Shown here: positions 7,494-16,330 of the stretch, piece by piece
Layout of the letters: the number at the start of each line of letters is the position of its first letter
Numbering within the stretch: the stretch's first letter is position 1
Assembly (NCBI GenBank): GCA_938008535.1
Contig: CALLKF010000038.1
Span: 1-55,400, forward strand
Origin: an uncultured Saprospirales bacterium
GTDB taxonomy: Bacteria > Bacteroidota > Bacteroidia > Chitinophagales > JADIYW01
Direction: 5' to 3'
DNA length: 55,400 bases
Position numbers and translations under genes: made by a program
Notes under the pieces: model-generated
Database searches by the model: none
What the model saw: the letters and a program-made list of their open reading frames with translations, nothing else
What the model was told of the DNA's origin: nothing

Positions 7494-9830
7494 ATGAAAG
7501 TTAATTATGTTCAGCAGTTTTTATATAAGGTAGTATTTTTCCTTTTTTGTACTATTTCGCAACTATCTTATGCGCAAAAATTGCCACTTGGCACTTGGAC
7601 GGCGCATATACCTTTGCAAAACGCCACTTCGGTTTGTGAAAGCAAAGATTATGTATATGCTTCGTGCCAAAACGGTGTAATTGGCGTAAATGTTGACAAT
7701 GATTATTTAGAAAAATACACCAAAGTTTCTGGCCTGGCTGAAGTATTCACCAGTGAAATTGGTTATGATACTACAACTTCAACTTTAGTGATTACGTATC
7801 AAAATTCCAATATCGATTTGATTAATAATGGTAAAATCACCAATTTGCCGTATCTAAAAGATGCAGCAATTACTGGCGATAAAAAAATCTATTCTGTTTT
7901 TTGCACGAATGGGAAAGCATATTTAGGTTTAGGTTATGGTTTGATGGTGATTGATTTGATAAAAAATGAAATTTCTGAGACCTATACTTTTAATAATGGA
8001 ATAAGTTCGATAAGAGTAAATGCAATATTTGCCGATGATAACCAAATTTTTTGCGCAACATCGTATGGTGTGCTTCGAGGCAGAATTGCTGACAATGTAA
8101 ATTTGTTGAATTTTAATAATTGGACAAAATATTCAGTTGGCATTCCTCAAGATAACGCAACTGCAATTACAAAATTTGACAATAAAATTTTTGCATCCAT
8201 TGATAATACGATTTATCAATTTGATGGTACTAATTGGAGTTTCTTTTTCTCAGATGCTGGTTGGAAAACTACGCATTTAAATAATTCATACAATCAATTT
8301 TTAATTGTACAACAAAGAAATCCTGTTTCTTCTTTGGCAGATGTACGTATTGGAAAATGGAACGGCAGTGCTTTTAATTTTATTACTAATCAAAATAATA
8401 TTGTTTTTCCGTTGCAATTACTTCAAGACAAAAACGGTTCGCTATGGCATGCCGATTTGTATCGTGGTTTAATTCATCAAGAAGGAGCGAACTTTGCTGC
8501 TAAAATTCCAAACGCACCTTTCGCAATGGCATCCAGAGAGATGGCATTTTTAAATGGAACTATTTGGTCTTCATCATCAGGAATTAGAAATGGTTGGGCA
8601 CCAGATGGTTTGCCAGAAAGTAAATATTTTTATGCTTGTAACGATTATAATTGGACGAATTACAATCAATATACCAATCCTGCTTTAGACAGTTTTAACC
8701 AAATTGCTGTGGTTCAAGCAATACCTGCAGAAAATAAACTAATTTTTGGTGCTGCTGGTTTTTCAGATGGTGGAATTATTGAATACTCTGTTGCTGACAA
8801 TTCAATTAAGGCACAAAAATATGCAGTGAATGGTGGTCAGTCATTTCGTATAACTGGCGCTGATTTGGATGGACAAGGTAATGTTTGGTTTTCAAATGCT
8901 TATTCATCAGCTGCACCACTAATTTGTAGAAAAAGTGATGGTAGTTATTTGTATTTTAATTCAAGTTATCTAACTGGTACTTTAGCAAAATCAGTATTAG
9001 TTGATGATAACAATCAAATTTGGATAGGCAAAGAAGCTGGTGATGGTGGCATAGTTGTATTAAATTATGGAAATGATATAGAAGATAAATCTGATGATCA
9101 ATATTTTTTACTGTCTGCTGGTCGTGGCTACGGAAATTTGCCATCAAATAATGTGATTTGTATGGCAAAAGATGAAGATGGTACCTTATGGCTCGGCACT
9201 TCAAGAGGAATTGCAATTGTTTCATGTTCAGGTTATGTTACAGATAACGCTTGTGAAGCCGAACAGATTTGTATTGACAGAAAAGATGGAAGTGGTTTTT
9301 GTGATAATTTATTAGAAGACGAAATTATAAACTGTATCACAGTTGATGCAGCCAACCGAAAATGGATTGGAACAGCAAATGGATTATTTTTGGTAAGTGC
9401 TGATGGACAAAAAACGCTGCGTTATTTTAATGATGTTAATTCGCCAATGTTGGCAAATAACGTACGTTCTGTAACTATCAATCCACAAAACGGTGATTTA
9501 TTTATTGGAACAGAAAAAGGAATTTGCACCTATCGTGCTGATGCAACGACAACAGATGAAACCACTGAAAAGCCGTTTGTATATCCAAATCCTGTGGCGC
9601 ATGATTATACTGGACCAATAGCTATTAAAGGTATTCCAAATGATTGCAATGTGAAAATAATGGATATTTCTGGCAACTTAGTTTACCAAACTACTGCATT
9701 GGGTGGCCAGGCAATTTGGGACGGCAATTTAATTAATGGCGCGCGTGCTGCTACTGGTGTTTATGTTGCGTTGTGCGTTGGCACAGATAAAAAAGAAAAA
9801 GCCAAATTAAGGTTTGTGCTGATACATTAA
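7494..9830 (+). CDS. porZ: type IX secretion system component PorZ-like, two-propeller surface protein
   Basis: 778 aa with a signal peptide ending SYAQ. The mature protein opens LPLGTWTAHIPLQNATSV and continues with VYASCQNGVIGVN, YTKVSGLAEV and LVITYQNSNIDLI, the hallmark segments of the PorZ N-terminal beta-propeller. More propeller blades follow (WIGKEAGDGGIVVL, TLWLGTSRGIAIV, KWIGTANGLFLV, LFIGTEKGICTY). The C-terminus is a T9SS-type sorting domain (FVYPNPVAHDYTGPI, then GNLVYQT and ATGVYVALC). In the known system PorZ works with the PorU sortase at the cell surface, helping to remove CTD signals and attach cargo to lipopolysaccharide. Transcribed alone. Two other proteins in this window carry CTDs and would be its cargo. 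Confidence 0.9.
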   Translation: MKVNYVQQFLYKVVFFLFCTISQLSYAQKLPLGTWTAHIPLQNATSVCESKDYVYASCQNGVIGVNVDNDYLEKYTKVSGLAEVFTSEIGYDTTTSTLVITYQNSNIDLINNGKITNLPYLKDAAITGDKKIYSVFCTNGKAYLGLGYGLMVIDLIKNEISETYTFNNGISSIRVNAIFADDNQIFCATSYGVLRGRIADNVNLLNFNNWTKYSVGIPQDNATAITKFDNKIFASIDNTIYQFDGTNWSFFFSDAGWKTTHLNNSYNQFLIVQQRNPVSSLADVRIGKWNGSAFNFITNQNNIVFPLQLLQDKNGSLWHADLYRGLIHQEGANFAAKIPNAPFAMASREMAFLNGTIWSSSSGIRNGWAPDGLPESKYFYACNDYNWTNYNQYTNPALDSFNQIAVVQAIPAENKLIFGAAGFSDGGIIEYSVADNSIKAQKYAVNGGQSFRITGADLDGQGNVWFSNAYSSAAPLICRKSDGSYLYFNSSYLTGTLAKSVLVDDNNQIWIGKEAGDGGIVVLNYGNDIEDKSDDQYFLLSAGRGYGNLPSNNVICMAKDEDGTLWLGTSRGIAIVSCSGYVTDNACEAEQICIDRKDGSGFCDNLLEDEIINCITVDAANRKWIGTANGLFLVSADGQKTLRYFNDVNSPMLANNVRSVTINPQNGDLFIGTEKGICTYRADATTTDETTEKPFVYPNPVAHDYTGPIAIKGIPNDCNVKIMDISGNLVYQTTALGGQAIWDGNLINGARAATGVYVALCVGTDKKEKAKLRFVLIH

Positions 9831-9920
9831 TAGTTTTTACTATATATTAATGGAACTAAAATTTCAAAATAATTGTTTAACTTTAGCATTCATATTTTTA
9901 ACTTAAAAAAAACAAAAAAA

Positions 9921-10394
9921 ATGGGTTTATTTTCATTTGTAAAAAGCATTGGCGAAAAAGTTTTTGGACACAAAGAAACTCCAGAAGAAAAAACACAAAA
10001 AGTAGTGGATCACTTAAACAAATTTGGTTTATTACAACCAACTGTTACAGTAACTGTTGATGATCACAAAGTAACATTAAGCGGAACAGTTGATAGCTTA
10101 GATGCGCGCAAACGTTTAATTGCAACGACTGCAAACATTGAAGGTGTTGAGTCTGTTGACGATCAATTAATTGTGGTGATTAAAGAGCAAGTGGTACCTA
10201 TTGAACAAGTAGAAGCTGCACCAGAAAAACAATTTTACCAAGTAAAAGCTGGCGATAATTTATCAAAAATTTCTAAAGAAGTGTATGGTAATGCAAATCA
10301 CTATGCTGCAATATTTGAAGCTAACAAACCAATGTTGACAGATATGGATAAAATCTATCCTGGACAAACATTAGTTATTCCTGAATTAGCGTAA
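9921..10394 (+). CDS. BON-LysM domain protein, Kbp (YgaU)-like
   Basis: 157 aa from the ATG at 9921. This start is preferred to upstream in-frame codons because MGLFSFVKSIGEKVFG matches the start of the E. coli Kbp/YgaU family. An N-terminal BON domain is visible (VTVTVDDHKVTLSGTVDS, then ANIEGVESVDDQLIV), followed by a LysM domain (QFYQVKAGDNLSKISKEVYG, then YPGQTLVIPE). No signal peptide, so probably cytoplasmic, as is Kbp, which binds K+. Length and domain order match the family (about 149 aa). A good intrinsic terminator follows directly. Confidence 0.9.
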   Translation: MGLFSFVKSIGEKVFGHKETPEEKTQKVVDHLNKFGLLQPTVTVTVDDHKVTLSGTVDSLDARKRLIATTANIEGVESVDDQLIVVIKEQVVPIEQVEAAPEKQFYQVKAGDNLSKISKEVYGNANHYAAIFEANKPMLTDMDKIYPGQTLVIPELA

Positions 10395-10412
10395 TCTATT
10401 TTCAGATTTTAT

Positions 10413-10447
10413 AAAAAACGTCTCTACTTTTGTGGAGGCGTTTTTTT
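10413..10447 (+). terminator. intrinsic terminator after BON-LysM gene
   Basis: Stem AACGTCTC pairing with GAGGCGTT (one G.T pair), loop TACTTTTGTG, then a run of T. It lies 19 bp after the stop at 10394. The T run reaches the end of the convergent DUF2779 gene, and a flanking A run could serve the other strand. Confidence 0.8.
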
Positions 10448-11924
10448 ATGGTTTCAATTTCTCAAATATTTTAAACAACACAAACGTATCGGTTTGGCAA
10501 TATTTTTTGAGTTGCTGTAGTTTTGTTGATACTTCATTTTTGTCTTCAAAATAAAATAATTCATTATACAAAGCCATCGCTTCTTCGCCAGCTTTTACGG
10601 TGCTTTTCGCAAATTCATCTTCATTTAAAATGGCGTTTCCAATTGCTTTTAATGAAAAACTTCCTTGTTGCTTTGGATGATAATAATACAATTCTTTAAA
10701 AGGAATTTCAAAGTCAATAATACGATTGATGCGTTGAAAAATTTCATTTTTATGATTTGGAAAATCATTTGCTAGTTTAAATAACACACTTTTTTCCATC
10801 AAGGTATTAAAGACTACAATTTTTCCAGCTTTTTCGGTGGATTTTAAAAAATGTTGAATAAATTGTTCGCGTGCATCAGCACCAATTTCCGAAATATAAT
10901 CAACATGTATTAATTCAGCATCAGTACTTTCTTTGTAGTGCAACGAATACAAAAATGGAATACGCTGATATGGCTGAGTGCCTTTAAATAAAGGTATGGC
11001 TGGTTGAAATGCTTCTACATCAAAAAAATATAATGGATAATTTATGTCTGCCAAAAATGCATCTAATTTTTCTGGTTGCGTATAAATTTCGTTTTGCTGA
11101 TATGCTTGTATAATTACTTTTTGTCGAACATTTAAATCTTCGGTGATAATAATCTGATCAATTTTTTCGATGCCTTTTTCTAGCAAAACATTTTTCTCTT
11201 GCATGGAAATTCCTGGCAAATACCAAACCGAATCTTTCTCTATATTTTTCCAGCACAAACCTTGAAAATCGCAAGGATATGGCTTGGTGCAATGCACACC
11301 AATTGGCATTTCTGGTGCAGCTGGCAAATCTAGTGTTTCAATGGCTTTCTCTATGGTTGTTTCTACAAAAGGAATGCGTTCTTTTATGTCGCCTAAAACA
11401 GAAGTTGATTTAAAGAATTGCTGCACATTTAATTGCTCATCAAAATTATAATCGGCATTTACATTCACAATAAAAAAATCTTCCAATTCAATACCACTTT
11501 TCGTTATCACATAATATTGTATGGCTGCATCTTGCAAATAAGTATTGGAAATACGCATCGCACTTTTTACTTCGTGTGCATACCATTTTCCATCTTTAAA
11601 TGTCAACATATCTAATGCAACCAAAATACCATTATACTTAAAGCATGCTTCATAAATTACTGGAAATTTTCGTTCCATTAATAATTTTGTTGCTGTAACA
11701 GATGGATCGTAACTATAAGGATTTGGTGGCGAACAATCTCTGCCGTCAGGAAATAATTGCTGTGCTAATTTTCCAATTCGATGTCCACGATCAAAAACTT
11801 GTTGCTGCGTGTAATTGGTTTTATCGCGTAAATCGTAATTTTTTTTATATAGATATAATGATTTAGAACATTGAATACTGCGTATTAATGTAGATTTGCT
11901 CAGTGTATTTTTGGATTTACTCAT
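10446..11924 (-). CDS. DUF2779 protein: Cas4/RecB-like nuclease fused to DEDD exonuclease-like domain
   Basis: 492 aa, no signal peptide. The N-terminal half carries a PD-(D/E)XK nuclease signature: Asp105 (ALDML), Glu118-x-Lys120 (HEVKSA) and a following QxxxxQYY helix (Q131, Q136). It also has the four-Cys pattern of Cas4/AddB-type iron-sulfur nucleases: Cys19 near the N-terminus, and Cys212, Cys218 and Cys224 in CTKPYPCDFQGLCW. The C-terminal DUF2779 half looks like an RNase-H-fold 3'-5' exonuclease, with Asp302 and Glu304 in FFDVEAF and Asp479 in YCQTDTF. The family has no settled function. It stands alone between convergent and divergent neighbours, with a possible -7 box (TAAATTTG, minus strand 11976-11969). 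The motifs are seen; nuclease activity is inferred. Confidence 0.87.
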   Translation of the reverse strand: MSKSKNTLSKSTLIRSIQCSKSLYLYKKNYDLRDKTNYTQQQVFDRGHRIGKLAQQLFPDGRDCSPPNPYSYDPSVTATKLLMERKFPVIYEACFKYNGILVALDMLTFKDGKWYAHEVKSAMRISNTYLQDAAIQYYVITKSGIELEDFFIVNVNADYNFDEQLNVQQFFKSTSVLGDIKERIPFVETTIEKAIETLDLPAAPEMPIGVHCTKPYPCDFQGLCWKNIEKDSVWYLPGISMQEKNVLLEKGIEKIDQIIITEDLNVRQKVIIQAYQQNEIYTQPEKLDAFLADINYPLYFFDVEAFQPAIPLFKGTQPYQRIPFLYSLHYKESTDAELIHVDYISEIGADAREQFIQHFLKSTEKAGKIVVFNTLMEKSVLFKLANDFPNHKNEIFQRINRIIDFEIPFKELYYYHPKQQGSFSLKAIGNAILNEDEFAKSTVKAGEEAMALYNELFYFEDKNEVSTKLQQLKKYCQTDTFVLFKIFEKLKP

Positions 11925-11980
11925 TTATAAGTATCAAATTTCTTATTGAAAAGAAGTATCTTAGTTGCCAAATTTAAACA

Positions 11981-12934
11981 GTGATGAAGCTACGACATTT
12001 ATTTTTTATTGGATTGGTAATATTATCAACGAATATTGTTTTTGCGCAAAAAGGTGGAATTATTAGCGTTGGTGCTACACCAGGTTTGTCGTATATGTTA
12101 GCGCAAAACACGTATTTTCTGAACGAAAATGCAAAAGAATTAGATTACAAACCGAAGTTTAGCTATCATATTTTTGTTGAAGGTGGTTATAATTTTAAAG
12201 AGCAACATGGTTTGTTAGGTTTTGCTAGTTATTGTGTGGAAGGACAAAAATACAAAGACGATTTTAAATGGAAACAATATCCAGCATTGATTGGAACTCA
12301 CACAAAAAACGTTGATTTTAAGTATATGGGTTTTGGTGCATTGTATAGATATTCTCCAACATTGCCTGGACAACGCGAACATATTCGTACAGGTGATTAT
12401 CATTGGCGAATGAAAGTTGTTGTAGGTTTTGAAGTAGATGTTTTGTTAAAAGCTAATATGAATTACAATATTGATTTAAATAATTCAGGAAATATTGTAA
12501 ATTATGGTTATCCAATTCCACCAGCACTTGGTGGTTATGGTCAATATGAACCGAATACAAGTACTGACTATAAATCGTATTTTAAGCCAGTTCAAGGTGT
12601 TGGTGTGATTCGTTATGGTTTTGATTATGTATTTAAAAACAACATGTTTTTTGGTGTTGCTTTTGAAGTGAAAGTTGGCATGAATGACATCAATGCAAAA
12701 GCATATCGCGAACATCCAAAGTATAAAGCATCACGCAATTATTTTTTTGGTTTGAATTTACAGGTTGGTTATACAATGAATAAGAACAAGAGTTTAATTA
12801 ATCCAAATGGTACTTATAATAAGAAAAAAGATGAGCCAAAAGTAAAAGTAAAACATCAAGGTGGTGATAGAAACAAAGAAGTAGATACAGTTGACCGAAA
12901 AACGAAAAAACGTATTAAGAAAGGTTTAGAATAA
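11981..12934 (+). CDS. hypothetical outer-membrane beta-barrel-like protein
   Basis: 317 aa with signal peptide (MKLRHLFFIGLVILSTNIVFA, then QKGG). The mature part has repeated alternating strands rich in Gly and aromatic residues (FVEGGYNF, VVVGFEVDVL, FFGVAFEVKVGM, YFFGLNLQVGYTM), as in outer-membrane barrels. It ends in a basic tail of about 45 residues after the last strand (KKKDEPKVKVKHQGG, DRKTKKRIKKGLE). The start may be either Met of the MM pair at 11981/11984. No named family recognised. Its stop is followed by a strong hairpin shared with the convergent murB. Confidence 0.72.
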   Translation: MMKLRHLFFIGLVILSTNIVFAQKGGIISVGATPGLSYMLAQNTYFLNENAKELDYKPKFSYHIFVEGGYNFKEQHGLLGFASYCVEGQKYKDDFKWKQYPALIGTHTKNVDFKYMGFGALYRYSPTLPGQREHIRTGDYHWRMKVVVGFEVDVLLKANMNYNIDLNNSGNIVNYGYPIPPALGGYGQYEPNTSTDYKSYFKPVQGVGVIRYGFDYVFKNNMFFGVAFEVKVGMNDINAKAYREHPKYKASRNYFFGLNLQVGYTMNKNKSLINPNGTYNKKKDEPKVKVKHQGGDRNKEVDTVDRKTKKRIKKGLE

Positions 12935-12999
12935 AGTGAAAGTGAAGTAGTGACGCATTGCATTCGTAAACAAAATATAGCAAATTATAGTTACATATA

Positions 13000-13035
13000 A
13001 ATTTCGGAACTCTTTAAGAGTTCCGAAATTTTTTT
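13000..13035. terminator. bidirectional terminator hairpin between OMP gene and murB
   Basis: Perfect 15-bp arms AATTTCGGAACTCTT (13000-13014) and AAGAGTTCCGAAATT (13016-13030) around one base, followed by T residues to 13035. It separates two convergent genes and overlaps the murB end by two bases. Confidence 0.88.
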
Positions 13036-14053
13036 ACAAAATAACATTCACTTCTGCTTCTAATAAAATAGCAAATTTATCTTTTACAGATTGTTGAACG
13101 GTAAGTGCATGTTGCCAGATTTCGTTTCCAGTTGCGTTGCCATAATTTACAATTACTAATGCTTGCTTTGCGTGGTTGCCTGTATTTCCTACTTGTTTGC
13201 CTTTCCAACCACATTGTTCAATGAGCCACGCAGCAGGAATTTTTATCTTTCCATTTGGTAAATCATATTTTGGCATGTCAGGAAATTCAAGTTGAATTTT
13301 TTCTGCTACCGATATTTCTACTTCTGGATTTTTAAAAAAACTACCAGCATTTCCTAATTCTTTTGGATTTGGCAGTTTGCTTTCTCGAATTTCTATTACT
13401 GCATCAGAAACATCTTTTATCGTTGGATTTGAAATATTTTTTTGCTGCAATACTTTTTGAATATCACCGTATTGACTGTTTGTCGTTGGCTTTTTTGATA
13501 ATTTAAATTCAACCGAATAAATAAAATAATTTCCTTTTTCTTCTTTTTTAAAAACGCTTTCACGATAACCAAATGCACAAGCATCTTTATCAAAGATATA
13601 CGTTTCGCCAGTTTTAATCTCAATTGCTTCTAACGACACAAATGTATCTTTAAGTTCTGCACCATATGCACCAATATTTTGCATGGGTGCAGCTCCAACC
13701 GTTCCAGGAATTAGCGATAAATTTTCAATGCCACCATAGTTGTTTTCTACGCAGTACATCACAAAATCGTGCCAGTTGGTTCCAGATAAACTTTTTATCC
13801 AAACAGAATTTTCATCTTCTTTAATGAGTTCGATTCCAATAATTTCATTTTTAATAACTAACCCATCAAAATCATTGCATAACAAAATATTGCTGCCACC
13901 ACCAATAAATAAATATTTAGTATAATATTGTAATTCATTTTGTACGATATGGATAATATCTTCTTTGGTTTTTACACGACAGAAATAATGTGCTGTAGTT
14001 TTAATTCCAAACGAATTGTATGGTTGCAAAGAAAGATATTCGAGAATTGCCAT
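13034..14053 (-). CDS. murB: UDP-N-acetylmuramate dehydrogenase
   Basis: FAD enzyme of peptidoglycan precursor synthesis that reduces UDP-GlcNAc-enolpyruvate to UDP-MurNAc with NADPH. 339 aa, normal for the type I family. FAD-binding motifs are visible: GGGSNILL (51-58) and IPGTVGAAPMQNIGAYG (from about residue 116). FGYRES carries the conserved Tyr-Arg, and NAGSFFKNP holds the catalytic Ser238. The end of the protein has AAWLIEQCGWKG. Apparently transcribed alone, with an inverted repeat in its upstream region. Confidence 0.96.
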   Translation of the reverse strand: MAILEYLSLQPYNSFGIKTTAHYFCRVKTKEDIIHIVQNELQYYTKYLFIGGGSNILLCNDFDGLVIKNEIIGIELIKEDENSVWIKSLSGTNWHDFVMYCVENNYGGIENLSLIPGTVGAAPMQNIGAYGAELKDTFVSLEAIEIKTGETYIFDKDACAFGYRESVFKKEEKGNYFIYSVEFKLSKKPTTNSQYGDIQKVLQQKNISNPTIKDVSDAVIEIRESKLPNPKELGNAGSFFKNPEVEISVAEKIQLEFPDMPKYDLPNGKIKIPAAWLIEQCGWKGKQVGNTGNHAKQALVIVNYGNATGNEIWQHALTVQQSVKDKFAILLEAEVNVIL

Positions 14054-14114
14054 TTTTAGATTTGACGTGCAATTTACGAATTATTATTCAACCAAATAAT
14101 TGAAGATAGAAATA

Positions 14115-14164
14115 CGCTTTTGTCACTAACAATTAAACAAACATTACGAAAAGTGACAAAAGCG
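14115..14164. repeat. 13-bp inverted repeat upstream of murB
   Basis: CGCTTTTGTCACT (14115-14127) and AGTGACAAAAGCG (14152-14164) are perfect reverse complements 24 bases apart, 62 bp upstream of the murB ATG. There is no T run. It could be an operator or an element in the murB leader. Confidence 0.6.
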
Positions 14165-14182
14165 CTGGAAACATAAAAAACC

Positions 14183-14213
14183 CAAAAATCAGAAAAGCCT
14201 GATTTATTTTTCT
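14183..14213 (-). terminator. probable terminator after Kelch lipoprotein gene
   Basis: Arms AAATCAG (14186-14192) and CTGATTT (14199-14205). Read on the minus strand the hairpin is followed by TTTGGGTTTTTT, about 45 bp past the stop of the Kelch gene. Confidence 0.55.
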
Positions 14214-14249
14214 CAAATCTATGCTATTTGTAATTATTTAAAATGAATT

Positions 14250-15224
14250 TTAATTTGAAAACCATACATCATTTTTTACAACAGATGTAGCATCAAATCC
14301 ACTTGTAATACAAATTTTATTATTAAACAATGTTGCCTGATGGCCACCTCTTGTTCCAAATGCTGCTACAGTTTGTTTTGTCCAATCTTTACCGTTTGTG
14401 CTACTCCAAATTTCATCAGATGTAAGAAATCCAACAACGCCACCAATTACATAAATTTTATTTTTATATGCAATCGCCTGGTGCGAATATAGTGGTACAA
14501 ACTTTGAACCAGTTGTTGTTTCTTCATTCCATGTTATTCCATCTGCACTATTCCATACATCATTTTTAAATCCTGTAGCACCATATCCACCAATAACATA
14601 AATCTTGTCATTAAATATAACTGTCTGATGTCCGGCTCTTGCACTAAATATAGTGCCTGCTGTAGTTTCTTGCGTCCATGAAATACCATCTACACTCGAC
14701 CAAATATCATTTTTTGTTCCGCCTATTCCATCACCACCTATCAACCACATTTTATTATTAAACACAATTACATCGTGCAGTGACCGAATGCTAAAATCAG
14801 CGTTCGCTGTTATTTGATTCCATGTAATGCCATCTGAGCTGTTCCAGATATCATTTAATGCAGCGCCATTACTCAAGCCACCAATTACCCAAAGTTTATT
14901 ATTAAATACAATTACCTTGTGACCACTTCTTACACTAAAAACAGAACCACTTACTGTTGCTTGTGTCCATGATGCGCCATCTGTGCTGTTCCAGATTTCA
15001 TTGGAATAAAGTATGTCGGATTTTCTGCCACCAATAATCCAAAGTTTGTTATTAAATACAACCATTTGATGGTCGAATATCGGTGCGAAGATGCTACCTG
15101 TAGTTGTAGTCTTTGTAAACTTTAGCGCTTCATCAGTTGGTACAACAGTGTCGTCATCTTTACATGATGTAAGAAAGAGTATTGTAGATAATACCATTGA
15201 AAAATAGAATGTTGATTTTTTCAT
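14250..15224 (-). CDS. Kelch-repeat lipoprotein
   Basis: 324 aa with a lipoprotein signal (MVLSTILFLTSC, acylated Cys21). Six repeats follow, each of the form H..(V/A).(F/Y)NNK(L/I)(W/Y).IGG then (N/D)(E/D)(I/V)W(N/S)S.DG..W, which matches a six-bladed Kelch-type beta-propeller filling the mature protein. An acidic linker (KDDD) after the Cys is a common surface-export feature of Bacteroidota lipoproteins. It is the last gene of a minus-strand group that begins with the two-component system at 20.2 kb, separated from the next gene upstream by 92 bp. Ligand unknown. Confidence 0.85.
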   Translation of the reverse strand: MKKSTFYFSMVLSTILFLTSCKDDDTVVPTDEALKFTKTTTTGSIFAPIFDHQMVVFNNKLWIIGGRKSDILYSNEIWNSTDGASWTQATVSGSVFSVRSGHKVIVFNNKLWVIGGLSNGAALNDIWNSSDGITWNQITANADFSIRSLHDVIVFNNKMWLIGGDGIGGTKNDIWSSVDGISWTQETTAGTIFSARAGHQTVIFNDKIYVIGGYGATGFKNDVWNSADGITWNEETTTGSKFVPLYSHQAIAYKNKIYVIGGVVGFLTSDEIWSSTNGKDWTKQTVAAFGTRGGHQATLFNNKICITSGFDATSVVKNDVWFSN

Positions 15225-15316
15225 TTTTTGTGTTTTTATGATTAAATATGTTTCGTAGATTTTTTTTTGATTAAACGTTTATTTTTTAATACTTGGTATT
15301 GGTTTTTCTAATTCAA

Positions 15317-16306
15317 TTATTTAAGACAACCGCAATTTAAATCCTTACTTGATCCTTCACTCATTAGGTATATTCCATCCTGAAACTTGCTGCCATCATA
15401 ATTTTGCGCGAAACCAAACACTTGATATTGGCATTTACCATTTTTAGTAAATGCTATTATACCATCAATAGAACGACTTAGAATAATACCTGTAGTTTCA
15501 TTTCGAACAATTGTCCAATCACTTTCTACTATTCTTGCTACTTTACCTTCACCTTTAGAGTTATTAAATGCTTTTAGCATACCTGCTTCTATTTGTTTGT
15601 CCTGCATTTTTGCTTTTGGTAGGCAAACATTTTCATCATCACGATTAAATGCATTTGCAGAAACGGTTAGTGTAAATTCACCTGAAGCAACCATTGGCGC
15701 AATATAGACTTCTGCATAATCGTCCATTGGATAGACTTCTACTTTTATTTTATGATCTCCAGGTGTAAGCTTATCATCTGTTTTTGATAAAAAATCTTTG
15801 AATAAATTAGTTCCTTTTGAATATCCATCATCTTTATAAAAACTACTTCTGAATGTGGTAAAAGATTGTTTATCCGCTAAAGTAAAGGCACTCCTATTCC
15901 CATATCTACTAAAAGCAACAGGAATACCGTCTAAATAAAATTTAAACGAATATGCTGCGGTTATATCTTTTGAACTCCTTCTATCTGTTTCGGAAAGACG
16001 TGTGATGTAATTTGAAAGTGAATTGTTCATATACACTCTGAAGTAAATAGGGTCAGGTCCGCCTAAAGTAAACTTGGTTGTAAACTCTGATTCCATTTCT
16101 TTTCCTTTTTCAAGGGCTCCTTCTTTTTTTGAAAACACTATCTTTCCCATATACTTTTGGTGTATAGGGCTCGTTATTCCATCATTGGGTAAGTCAGCTG
16201 GATGCTTGGGATTCTCTTTAGTAATGACTGTATTCAAATCTAGTGCAAATGCATTACTAATAGAAATTAGCATTAAAAGCGTGATAAATAATCTTGTATT
16301 TTTCAT
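15317..16306 (-). CDS. hypothetical secreted protein with C-terminal domain shared with its neighbour
   Basis: 329 aa with signal peptide (MKNTRLFITLLMLISISNAFA). The middle part (residues about 50-220) has beta-rich segments (FTLGGPDPIYFRVYMNNSLS, KFYLDGIPVAFSRYG, KIKVEVYPMDDY). The last 95 residues match the end of the gene at 16331-17461: SDWTIVRNETTGIILSR against SDWQTERNQLTGIVTGR, then GKCQYQV against GKCYLIS, and a closing Cys. The domain is not one I recognise. It follows its paralogue by 24 bp in what looks like one transcript with the sensor-regulator pair. Confidence 0.72.
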   Translation of the reverse strand: MKNTRLFITLLMLISISNAFALDLNTVITKENPKHPADLPNDGITSPIHQKYMGKIVFSKKEGALEKGKEMESEFTTKFTLGGPDPIYFRVYMNNSLSNYITRLSETDRRSSKDITAAYSFKFYLDGIPVAFSRYGNRSAFTLADKQSFTTFRSSFYKDDGYSKGTNLFKDFLSKTDDKLTPGDHKIKVEVYPMDDYAEVYIAPMVASGEFTLTVSANAFNRDDENVCLPKAKMQDKQIEAGMLKAFNNSKGEGKVARIVESDWTIVRNETTGIILSRSIDGIIAFTKNGKCQYQVFGFAQNYDGSKFQDGIYLMSEGSSKDLNCGCLK

Positions 16307-16330
16307 TTGGTTGATTTAATTTCAAATTGA

